This document shows positions 38,026-49,800 of a stretch of 64,000 nt of DNA, piece by piece. The translations under genes and the position numbers were made by a program. The notes beneath the pieces are model-generated. The model saw only the letters and a list, made by a program, of their open reading frames with translations, made no database searches and had not been told where the DNA came from. The first letter of the stretch is position 1. Every line of letters starts with the position of its first letter. The DNA comes from Marchantia polymorpha subsp. ruderalis (Eukaryota; Streptophyta; Marchantiopsida; Marchantiales; Marchantiaceae), in assembly GCA_037833965.1 (NCBI GenBank), contig AP031357.1, positions 8,824,001 through 8,888,000 of the forward strand, written 5' to 3'.

Positions 38026-40120
38026 AATCAATCGTGATCGTGCTGTGATTCGATTGAAGAATCAGATTTCCAGCAATGAAGAAGAGAATGAAGGTACGCA
38101 GTAATTGCGCATTCCATCCATCTTCTGTCGTACGACAAAGATATCCCTCGGTTCCCTCCCTCCCTCCCACCCAGACCGATCGATCGACCGACCGATCCAT
38201 CGACAACGTCGGGCATTCCTGTTGTATGTGATCTATTTTCCGCTCCCAAAGAACCAACGTGACTCGTCCCTTGTGAATCCGGATGCAATTCCTTCTCCTT
38301 CCTGATGATTCCACATCCCATGCACGTCGAAACTTGACTACGAGCACGGACTTGCAATTCATCATCGGGACGAGCCTCGTATGAGCCCACGCGCCTGCGC
38401 ATACTGCATTAGCATGGCGCAGTATCGTCTTGCAGTAGTGAGATCCGGGACCACAGCCATGGTCCATTACGTTGCAGTAGTGGTACATTTATGATCCTAA
38501 TCACTGGAGCTCGAGTCGAGTCTGGTCTGGTCTGCCAGACATTCCGCACCATGCTGAGCCTGGACAGAATCCATGGGTGACTTTCCTGAGGCTGAGACTG
38601 TACGGATTGTACTTAATCTCGAGCATCTTACTCCGGACACAATGAAGGCCTTTATCCAGTCGCTGTGGGTGCTGTGAGTGACACGAGCAATTGACAAATT
38701 GCAGCGAGTTCATTGCAAACTCATTGTTCCCAGCTCGGGAAGAAGTAGTGCTCATAATGCTGTCGATAATGTTCTCCAGAGCCCCGCTCTGCTGTCCACA
38801 TAGTTTACAGCAGATTTCTTCATTGGTCGTCGACTCCAGAGATAGCCAAAGCTTTCAATGTACCTTCGTAAAAGTGGGATCGGTCGGCTGAAGGGACAAC
38901 GATGGGATGTCTGCGTTTCGAGATCATCATTTCATATCTTAAGAGTGGGTAATTCTTCGATCAGCTCATCTGTAATACCAGTCCATGTTCGGATGTGAGG
39001 TCAGGAGAATAGTAACCGAGTTGCGTTTGGATAGTGGACCAGAGTTCATTAGCTTCAATTTTTGTTGCAAGCTCGTGGTTCGACCATAACTGGGCTGGAA
39101 GACAACATTGCAATAGGACGTGAGGAAGATGGTGCAAGTATCGGCAAGTGCCTTTCTTCCTGAAGGATGACGGTACAGGCGAACGATGTCTCTCTGGTAC
39201 ATCTTCTTTTAGTTCCATGACACGGAATTGCACTCTGGGGATTTGCTCTTATTGCTGGTTGAGGTTGAGGTATACGGGAGTGATGCAACAAATGATTCAT
39301 TCCTTCGTGCAGTGGTCTGTCCTTCATTCACCCTGTCCCTCAACTATCTCCTAAAGTACAATCGAGGCAAGAAGTCATCCACATTGCGAGCTTGCAGTAC
39401 AGGGTTCTAAACCTTTCGTTTGGATCCCCCCCACAAATGAAGCCGCTCGAATCTGTCCTGGACTGCAAACCAGTTGAACCTCGTCACGTTCAGGTCCTCA
39501 TACTGGTGGTCCAACCATAACTTCCATAAAATCTCAGCTGGAGGAGCAAGTGGTGGTCCAAGCGGTTGGAATCAGTGCGTTGAGGCTTGTCAGTCAGTTA
39601 TGATGAGACGAGCTCATGGACGAGCATTAACCAGAGTTCTAGTGAATCGACGAGACACCATGCTTTCCAATTGACCCGTGAGATTGCCGACGGAACATGG
39701 AATCGGTGCGGTCGAATTCTCCAAGGGAAGGAGTCAGTGAGCGTGGCGAGTGAGTTCTTAGAGGTTTAATTGATCTCTCTTTCTGGGCAATTCCTAGGGC
39801 GCCATCGTACGCCCTCGAGATTTCTCTCTTCAAACTGCAGCGATCTTCTCGCTGTGTGCTGATTATGATGGGCTCCTGCGAATCTGGAAACTTCCCAGAC
39901 AGTCTCCGTCTCATCTGTCCGTACTTCAATGGGTCCTTGTGCGATCTGAAACCACCTCCGAAGAGATGGATGGTCTAATTTTCGGTCTCCACTGAGCAAG
40001 TATTCAAAGTGCGAGTCTCATATTGTCCCTCAAAGAAATCAGTGGATGAGCTTCAAATTTGCGGTGACATGACTCATCACAGCACGAAAACTACGATTGA
40101 AATCCTCCGTCCATGAGTTC

Positions 40121-40122
<2 letters not shown>

Positions 40123-40151
<29 letters not shown>
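40123..40151. repeat. (GA)14 microsatellite
   Basis: A pure GA run of about 29 bases in gene-free DNA. Confidence 0.95.
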
Positions 40152-40154
<3 letters not shown>

Positions 40155-42477
40155 ACATAAATAAAAGAGAGAGTGATACGATGGATTCACGAGCCCAAAG
40201 CTTGCATCAGAGATCAGCTTTATGCTAATTACATCAGTTCACTCCCTCACGCATGAACTCTGAGCTTGCAGCTCCCTTCATTTGGTAATAGTGTTCTAGG
40301 TTGTTTTTTCTGATACTTAGGGAGGCAGCAGGCTAGGCAAAGCGGGCAGTGCTTCTCGCAACCGACATAATTCCCACGTTGGTAACGTGGAGAAGGACCA
40401 ATGCAGTTTACAGTCAGGGAAGGAGCTTGAGCATCTAAGACTTCGATCGTCCCGATGAAGAATATAATTCGACACAGCTCAAAGTCGTTCGAGTGGTGTG
40501 CTTAACCTTATCTGATCTTGAGCTTATCATGATTGAAATTCATCGAATATTTTGCAAAGGAACAAGTTCCTGGCGTGACATATTGGTAAACAGACAAATT
40601 GGTGCGCTTTTCTACACCTCCGGCATGTGACAAGACTTTGGAAATCGATACGACAGCAGCAGCTCTGAGTTCTGCTCGTTGTTCGCGGGGGGAAAGCTCA
40701 TTCTTCAGGTTAGAAGTTGCTCGCACCGAGATTGTTTCCTCACCTCTCGCTGCTGGTCGGCGGCTGCATGCGGGCTACATGCAGCTAGGTTCTGAAATCC
40801 CAAACTCCAACAGGTTCCGAGATTCTGATTCCAAAGCCAACAACACCCTTCAGCACCAACCAACATCCTGTCTACAGTAGCCTGGGAATCATTCGCTCAT
40901 TATTACGATCCACGGTTGCGGCACAAGGAAACCCATTCGAATGTGCATCTCCAAAGGAAGCATGCAGACATTGGAAAGCTATGTCGATTGACGGACGGCC
41001 TCCTTTGTCTACCTCGCTGGACAGACAAAGTGCAGTGTGATGTGAGCGCCATGATGGTCTCGATACTTATGCCCACAGAACTTTGTTCTTGTGCGAGTCT
41101 GGCGCTCATGCTTGCAGTCGGCCTCGGCCAGTCTCATGCAAGGTTCATGATGCAACCATGGATGATGGATAGATTGGTGAGCTTGGGTTTCACCGACCCC
41201 CAGAGCTCACTGTAAACTTGTAATAAGGTGATAGCACATAAAACACCATAAGCAACTACATCTTGGAATTTTGTAAAATTAAATGGGTGGTAAAAATGTT
41301 ACAAATTCCTTGGACTATTATCTAGGAGAAATACTAGCCAAAATGAATTTCATCATCATCAAACACACCAAAATACATGGTTGCATTTCTGCACTGTGTT
41401 CTCTTCGCTACTTCTGAACTCGAAATGCGTTACTACAGAATGATCCCAAAGGAGTCGAGACTCTTTAATATATAGCTTATAGCAAGTGTATTATTATATA
41501 GCCTGGCAGGTGCATGAACTTCCCAAGTGGTGCTTGCCGCCATCAATCGTTATTTCTCTACAAAATTCTACAGATTGCACCTCCGTGTCTTCCACTCTCA
41601 TTTGAAAATGCTTGAAAAGTTCTTGGACCTAGCTATTTTAAAATACCATTTCATATTGTTATTAAATGTTTTTCTTCACAACTAATTGCTGAATAGCAAA
41701 GTTTAACACTTTACTCCAAATTTGTACCCATATCCAGACCATAACCATCAGCATAGACCTATGCCCACCACCTATTCTATTCGTCTTGTGTCTGATCTAC
41801 ATAATTCGGCAATGTATTCTTTAGTTACTTCTCGATATAAACCTAGAGCTAGATGTATTCATCTCAGAAACCGGTGTATGGAATATTCACAAATATTCTC
41901 TGGTACCAGCATGGAAAGATTTGATGTGCGCAATCTTTGTGATGAGTTCAAAGCCAATGACAGATATCATGTTAATACATTATATTGACATGAGAAACAT
42001 AATAAGGTCTAGGTCTCAAGATTGATGAGCATGGTTTAGTATCCATTTGGAAGCTATGTCAATCCATACCTACCTAGAAACAATGTACACCCTTACCCAT
42101 CCAAAACCCAATGTATGGGCACCCAATGTTCGGCTGTGCTCTAAAGTAATATTTCGTGCTTAATTGCTCCTCCTAGACCCCCAGGGACGTCGATGGATCG
42201 ATGAAAAGCTCTTCCTTTTAATATCATGGGGCCCTACCATTTCCATAGTTACAAATTCACCGTCCTCGACTTGCACCTCGTCAAACCTTTGCCCAACTTC
42301 TCTTTACACCCACAGCTGGCAGCTGTTGTGAAGAACATTCAGTGCGAGTGCAGTGCAAGTACAGGACTCGGAGAGATATGGCAACATCCATTCTGACCGA
42401 CTGGATGGACATCGTTAAGTATCAGCTGGTCTCACTCAAGTCGGACGAGAAGTACGGTTTTAGTGTCTGATTATCTG

Positions 42478-42739
42478 TCAGTGAGTCATTTGGTATAGTT
42501 CGGTCTGCGAGGTCTTCCATCGAATCCAAGCCTCACGGGTCTTGAACGATTCTGCGTCTGTGATGGAGTGAGAGACTGGATTCGATGCTGCCTGAAAAGA
42601 AGAACGAGTTAATAGAGCACAAATGTTGACGATTCGATCCATGGCTGCAGATAAATACGTCAAACTGGTGAACGGCTTTTCCACTCTCGCACTCTTCTTC
42701 TTCCACTGGACCCAGCCTACTGTTTGCAACGCCGCCCAT
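42478..42739 (-). pseudogene. Possible relic with a TIR-like start
   Basis: A minus-strand ATG frame from 42739 begins with an acidic leader and then reads VHQFDVFICSHG before a stop about 30 codons later. The DVFI(C)xxG pattern is how TIR domains of plant immune receptors begin. An overlapping frame stays open over 42478-42729. No NB-ARC, LRR or remaining TIR motifs were found, so this is either a heavily damaged fragment or chance. Confidence 0.2.
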
Positions 42740-44520
42740 CTAATCAGGATCCAGTAGACCCCTTCCGAGCTCTAAAAAGAAAGAAAGAAGGAGAAGTTGA
42801 AGAGGAAGAGGGGAAGAAGATGATGATGATCACTCCAGCTAAGAAGGGTTCAATCCCACACACCATTCATGCTTAGCCTAGCTTGAGCTCCACAAGAGTT
42901 TCAAACTTGCTGTCTCGGCACGAACGGTGACGAGTTCTTCGATGTTTTCTCCATGAGGACCATTTTTTTTTTTCACCCAGCATTCATATCCAAAACTTTC
43001 CTATGCATTCGCAGTCACCGGGAAATGGTCTGTGATCACTCTTTTCGCAAACTGCAGCGAGCTAATCGATTTCAGTTTTGGTTCTTTTTGCAATATATCT
43101 TCATTTATAAATTTCGTTCGCTTGCTTTTGCCTGACAGTGTTTAGATATGCTTTGGACACCGAGAATTACCAAAAGTTATCAGCCTTTTGGGAGTTGCTT
43201 TCCACCCGTGGAACAGTTGTGGCCTACTGTGGAACTCCTCTGGCTTCTGGGTGTTCGATAGGGACAGGATGAGTACTATGGAGGCAAGAGCTTCTTTTGG
43301 AATTAGGAATTTCGTGTTCAATTACCTTGTTCTTGATCGTCGTCATATGAGACTTCCAGAAGGAAATCATATCACATTGGTATGGCATTGGTGAGAAGCT
43401 CCACCCTGCTTGTGAGGAAGTTCATCCTTCAGGGCCCCTCGGTAAGCCCATCTGATCTGCACGTTCAGAATCTAGGCACTCGTCTTTTGGCGAATGGTTT
43501 GCAGTCAAAGCAAGGTATCATCAGTCCACGAAGGATTCTTGAAAACTTTGCCGTTTCTGAGGAAATAAAATTGTGCAGAAAGAGCAAGCAGATTGTTGAC
43601 ACTCTGCACACCGACCGCATTTTTGGAAACATGGATGTGGAAAATAAAGCAAGTTGTCGAAATGTGTACACTGTTGAGCCCTTCATGAAATGCAATTTTT
43701 ACCTGATCCTGGAATATCCAGATGCTCCAGAATACACAGATGTAATTGTCTTCGATTGGCAGGATGGTTCACATTCTCTCAAACAACGAGATTATCTTAT
43801 AGCTCAACATACCACTTTGCTTTTCATCAAGATCTCGGCCGTGCGTCATGATTAAACCGACTTGATATTCATAACGGTAAATAATTGGAAGGTTTTTACT
43901 CACGAATGAGATCGGACACATTGGATTACGACGAAATAACTTTGTAATCTTGAATGTAAATATGGATTTCCTAACCGTCGATGAAGATGACAGCGCCCTT
44001 GTTACATCAGAAACATACCGCAAAAAAATTAGTCTACCTACCCATGAAAAGGTTATATCGTTTGGTATCGTTGAGTCGGAATAGATATTGCTAAAACTAC
44101 TGTTGTATGACTCTTTAATCGACGAGGCTCCATTCTTCTTACAGTACTGCATGTACATGTATTGATGATACGGTACTTCAACAACTCTAAGAAGTCGTGT
44201 ATGGGTGTATATATATAATGTGTCACAATATAGAGGGCTTTGACATCAAATGACACAATAGACAAACCTTCATGCATTATTGGAAACGTACCACGATTTT
44301 TTAAATTCTCGAAACTTGAACAATGACACTACACGCATAGAAAAAATTATAGTCTAGAAGAGCCCAAATTGTGCTATACTATTATTTGCTTTGAACACTA
44401 TCTAGTCTTCACAATAGCCACATTCTATAAGTCCATTAGACTTAAAAGTAGTCTTTATTAAAGCTATACCCCTTGAGGGCTAAATATGTTTAATGGAGCT
44501 CGAATGATTCTAATGGAATA
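42740..44520. other. Intergenic DNA with one ATG-initiated open frame of unknown nature
   Basis: The frame at 43382-43855 (+, ATG start, 157 codons) begins MALVRSSTLLVRKF, which could pass for an organelle-targeting leader, and has no low-complexity tract. I recognise no domain. An ORF of this length is expected about once by chance in a window this size, so I list it as a candidate only. The rest has no signature and grades into AT-rich DNA before the tandem array. Confidence 0.3.
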
Positions 44521-44539
44521 ATTGCCAACTACACAATCT

Positions 44540-46803
44540 TCTTAAATTTCTTGAATTTCAAGTGTTGGTGTCGAGATCGTTTCTTATAGAGATCGTTTCT
44601 TTGCGTTAAAATGTTTTTTGAGATTGAAAATTTGCAAGGACGTGGAATTAAATAGCGCGCTCCACCCTGCAAAATTTCACGCATTTTGGAGTCGCAACGT
44701 TGAGTTCACAAATTTCTTGAGTTTTGAGTGTTGGGGCCGAGATCGTTTCTTGTAGAGATCGTTTCTTTGCGTCGAAATGTTTCTCGAGACTGGAAATTTG
44801 CAAGGACGTGAACTTGGATAGCCCGCTTGAGGCTGCAAAATTTCACGCATTTTGGAGTCTCGACGCCGAGTTCACAAATTTCTCGAGTTTTGAGTTGGAG
44901 TTTCAAATGTTGGAGCCAAGATTATTTCATGCGGAGATCTCTTCTTCGCGTCAGAGCGTATTTTGAGTCTAAAAATTTGCAGCCTGGATTTGGATAGCCT
45001 GCTCTAGGTTACAAAATTTCACGCATTTTCACGCACGAGTTCACAAATTTCTCGAGTTTCGAGTTGGAGTTTCGAGTGTTGGTGTCAAAATTCTTTCTTG
45101 CAGAAATAGTTTCTTCGCGTCGGAGTGTCTTTTGAGGCTGAAAATTTTCAGGGCCATGAACTTAAATAACACGCTGTAGCCTTCAAAATTTCATGCATTT
45201 AGGAATCACAACGTTGAGTTCACAAATTTCTTGAGTTTTGAGTTGGAATTTTGAGTATTAGGGCCGAGATCGTTTCTTGCAGAGATAGTTTCTTCGCGTC
45301 AAAGTGTTTTTTGAGTCTGAACATTTGCAAGGGCTTGATGTTGGGTAATTCGCTCCTGGCTAAAAAATTGAACGCATTTTGAAGTTGCGACGCCAAAGTT
45401 CACAAATTTCTACGCTTTTGAGTTTGAATTTGGAATGTTCATGTGGAAATCAAATTGTTCATAAAATTTTATCTTTGAGAAGTAACATGACATGAGGCTT
45501 AAACTTTGTGGTGACTAGGATATCAATATTTGGCAGTAGCATAAAAAGTTTGAAGTTGAATGGATTATTAAGTAAGAAGTTATGGTATCTTTGCAGTTTT
45601 GACTTTGAGTTTCAAGTGTTCACGTGATTATCAAAATTTTCAGACATTTTTATCTTTAACACGTTGCATGATCTGAGGCTGAAACTTTGTGGGAACTTGA
45701 AGAATAGTAATTGCCAGTAGTATAAAAAGTTTGAAGTTAAATAGATGCTTGAGTTCAAAGTGAAGGCATTTTTAGAATTTTGACTTTGAGTTTTGAGTGT
45801 TCAAGTGGTTACCAAAATGTTCAAACATTTTTTTCTTTAGCCAGCATAATTTGAGGTTGAAACTTTGTGAGAAATAAAAAGACTAGTATTTGGCATTAGC
45901 GTAAAATTTTTGAGGATGAATGGATGCTTGAGTAGGAAGATATGGCATTTTTGGAGTTTTAACTTTGAGTGTTCAGGTCGTTAGATGCTTGAGTTCAAAG
46001 TGAAGGCATTTTTAGAATTTTGACTTTGAGTTTTGAGTGTTCAAGTGGTTACCAAAATGTTCAAACATTTTTTTCTTTAGCCAGCATAATTTGAGGTTGA
46101 AACTTTGTGAGAAATAAAAAGACTAGTATTTGGCATTAGCGTAAAATTTTTGAGGATGAATGGATGCTTGAGTAGGAAGATATGGCATTTTTGGACTTAA
46201 AAAAAAAGTCCAAAACTTTGAGTGTTCAGGTCGTTACCAAAATATTCAAATATTTTTATCTTTAGGAGAGAGCATGATCTGATGCTGAAAATTTGTGGGA
46301 ATTGGGAAAATAGTACTTGGCAGTAGCATAAAAAGTTTGAAGATGAATTGATGCTTTAAGCGGAAGTTACAACATTCTTGGAGTTTTGACTTTGAGTGTT
46401 GAGTGTTCACGTGGTTATCAAAATGTTCAGACATTTTTATCTTTAACATGGAGCATGATATGAGGCTGAAACTTTGTGAGGACTTGATAATGAGTATTTA
46501 GTAGTATAGAATGAAGATTGAAGGTGAATTGATTCTTTTGTCGGAAGTTAGGGTATTTTTGGAGTTTTGAATTTGAGTTTTGAGTTTCCATGTGGTTATC
46601 AAAATGTTCAAACATTTTTATCTTTAAGACGGAGCATGATCTAAGGCAAAAACTTTGTGGAGATTGGAAAACTAGTATTTGGCAGTAGCGTAAAAATTTT
46701 GAAGATGAATTTATGCTTGAGTCGGATGTTATAGCATTTTTGGAGTTTTGACTTTGAGTTTTCGAATGTTTGGGTGGTAATCAAAATATCAAGTTGGTAT
46801 GAT
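44540..46803 (+). repeat. Tandem array of about 180-bp monomers abutting the LINE
   Basis: A shared landmark (TGTTGG or TGTTCA after a run reading roughly TTTGAGTTTxGAG) recurs at 44563, 44729, 44908, 45077, 45256, 45436, 45617, 45798, 45970, 46038, 46223, 46404, about 46586 and 46767. Most steps are 166-185 bp. The left monomers (to about 45420) share GAGATCGTTTCTT and AAATTTCACGCATTTT. The right monomers share AAACTTTGTG and TTGGCAGTAGC, so there are two subtypes. The last monomer is cut off after AATCAAAAT, about 15 bp before the LINE ATG at 46804. Orientation and position suggest a monomeric 5' UTR/promoter of the LINE. An unrelated satellite next to it is the alternative. Confidence 0.85.
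45743..46195. repeat. Exact 213-bp tandem duplication (offset 240 bp) within the array
   Basis: Positions 45743-45955 and 45983-46195 are identical base for base, whereas other monomers of the array differ at many sites. The duplicated block spans more than one monomer and creates a shortened 68-bp step between landmarks. This is a recent duplication, or an assembly artefact. Confidence 0.9.
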
Positions 46804-49800
46804 ATGGCTACCGAGAAAGATATTTTTCAGCTTCTGCAAAAAATCTTCAAAGAATTGAAGGAACTTTGACATGAATTCAAGATGCAAGTGGCTGCTTTAA
46901 CTCTTGCACACAATCAAATTCGAGAGTTAAAAGGATTATTGAAGGGTGTGGAGAAGATGTTCAAGAACAATGTGTCAGTGATGTTCGACATGTCTTAATC
47001 TATTGATGACAACCAAGGGAAGGTATGCTCTCAATTGACAAATGCAGATAATACTAGATTGCATGAGGTGGTCGAAAGTTTAGATTTGAAAATTAAATCC
47101 TATGCTGAAGCTATAAAGTTAACTCAAATCTCTTTTTGTCAAGAACAAGAGATTGAAAAATCCAATCAGTTCGCGCATAGGAAGAATGTGAGAATTTCAG
47201 GTTTACTTAAAATAAGAAGATTGAAGATGTCAAGAGTAACTTATTTACACAATGGGAGAGCAATCGTTACTCAGAAGAGAAAAGTGTCGTCATGATAGCA
47301 ATCCGAGAAGCTAAGGGTGTTGGTGTGGAATATCCGAGTACCTATAACAACAAAGTATGTGAGTGCTGCTCCGATTTGGAAGATGGCTAACATCATCAAC
47401 ATTGTGAAGACTTGTGAATATGAAATCAATACTATTGCTGAGTTGGAAGGATTTACTTTGATGGGATCGACATAAACCCAGAGAAGACAACATGCGGGAA
47501 GGGATCAATGAGTTATTGCTACTCTCATTAGGTCTCATCTTCTATCTTTCAAACATCTAGAATCTCAAGATCGATAGGAGCATTGGCTACGTCTTGATAT
47601 GGTTGGATGATCTTATTGCTATTTGGCAATTTGTTATTTTGAGCCATTGTCCATGGGTATCTACTCAATACGCTTTTGCAACTGAACTGAACCATTTCAT
47701 CGACCTATCGGAGACGTTATTAGATTTCAAAGTAAAGGGGATGTCTTTCTAGTTGGAGATTTCAATGCTCGTATATGTTGTGCTCAATTTACTCAATTTA
47801 GTGATTCCTTGGCTTCTTCTATATTTGAAAATATTTACAATAGTTTGTGATGTAGAACCTCTTTTGATCCTTCCACAAATTCTTTGACAGAGCACTTTTT
47901 GACATTTGAAGCCACTTGTAACTTGAAGGTTCTTAATAGAACCTCTCGCTTCCCCAACTCTCAGTCAAATACTTGTTTTTCCTCTATTGGCTTTAGCACA
48001 ATAGATTTTCTTTTGTTTTCCTTGGTTAGTATATCTCTCATCTCTAGTTTTGATGTTCTTGACACTCAATGTGAATCAGACCATACACCTCTCTTGTTTA
48101 CACTTTCAATGTCAAAATCAATTTCTCCCTCACCTTGCCAATCTCTTTTAGCTTCTCCTTAGTTTCGCTTAGATCCTTGTAAAAAAAACCTTTATGCAAA
48201 ATATCTACAAGATCTTTTGACTCACATCATATGGAGTCCAAATTCACATACCGCTAGTTTACAACTCATAGAATTGCTCAAAAATTTTGCATCGAAGTCC
48301 TTTTTGAGGCATAGTTTTAGGATTGCTAAAAGTCTACCTTGTAATGGATGGTTTGACTCCGAATGCAGGCTAGCAAGGGCAAGGTCGGTTGATAGGTCTT
48401 TGGATATTGAAAGTCGGCTTCTTTAGAAAAGTATATGCAAAGATTTGATGAAGTTTAAGAAATGAGCTTTTTTAAGACGGAAGCAAGAATCCTTAACAAA
48501 AGATCCGATGGAGTATCCCAAGTTCTTTTGGAGAAGATTAGCTACACCATTGTCAAAACCTTATCTTGATTCCGAGTCTTTGGTAGTTTTTGCCAAAAAG
48601 CTCTATTTCTTTCTTGAAGCTACATTTATGCCATATTGCGAAGTAACACTTGGAATATTTTTGGAAGTAGAGGTGATGAGTTAACTCCAAAAATTAGCAA
48701 ATGGAAAATGTGAGGATTTAGAAAAGTGAAGGAGTTAAACTTGAAAACTTTGTGATCAAAGCTCTTTTGTATGCATATGATATCATATTACTAGCACGTG
48801 ATGCAATTAGTTTACAAAAACACCTTGATACTTTCGCTAGCTTTTGTACTCAAAATCAGATGAAGTTCAATATGGAAAAATCAAAGTTCATTCTTGTGGG
48901 CACTAAATCCAAGTTTTCTCTCTTTTATAAAGCACTAGAATTGGAACAAGTGAAGAGTTACAAATATTTAGGCATTGATTTTTCTCACAATTATAGTTGG
49001 GCACTTTGTGTGGAAAAGAGAATAGAAGTTGGTTACAAAGTTCTATATTCGTTGTTAAATCTATGTAGATTAGTTCATCTAATGTCTTGTGATCTTAGGA
49101 AATTTTTATTTAGGAGCTTAGTTTTGCAGGTGGTTTTATATGGGACACAAGTGTGGGGTCCTGGTAGTAAGAAGACAAGTTGAAAGGGTGTGGAACAGGG
49201 TTTGACAGGCATGGCTGAAAACCATCTAGTCACCCCGGGGAGGAGCCACAAAACTTCGGGCCTACGCCCCGACGTTTTGACTTGAGCATTCTTGATTTCT
49301 GGGGGTCACCCGAATGTTTCTAGAAAAAAATCCCGGGGGTTCTCAATGGCTTGAAAACTCTTGAAATGTTCCCAAAATTCATTAACATTTAAGGGAGTGT
49401 CCCCGGGTTCTATCCAAAAAAACCTCCGGATGTAACCCCCGGTTGGCAAGAGTAAGTCACGCGGTTTACTCCAGTTGTCCCCCTCTTTCACCCCATATCC
49501 ATAAAGTAAGTTAGCCATTCCCGGAGGAATGTCAAACCCTGCTTCGCATCCAATGTGCAGTGTTCCAGATAACCTCGCGACTACCTCTTTATAGGAAGGA
49601 CAACCTTATTTGTTACTCTCTGAAGTTAACTTGTACGGGTTAACTTGTACGGGGAAGGAATTCTTCGAAAAAATACCGGAAAAAAGGAAGGTTGGTTTTA
49701 ATACATGTAATGAGTTAGGGGGAGAACAAGGACGCTATTAAACAGCGTTCGGGGCCTATTCGTCTCCGCTATTCGGAGGAAGCGTGTCAAGCAAAGTGAA

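Larger units (their letters stand above)
37465..42477. other. Intergenic DNA upstream of the Myb gene, no gene identified
   Basis: The left part should hold the Myb gene promoter and 5' UTR. The remainder has average composition, with open frames of at most about 210 codons (37850-38488, minus strand, partly encoded by a GA repeat) and no family signature. From about 41200 it turns AT-rich. I looked for kinase, transposase, reverse transcriptase and RNA-gene motifs and saw none. Confidence 0.45.
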
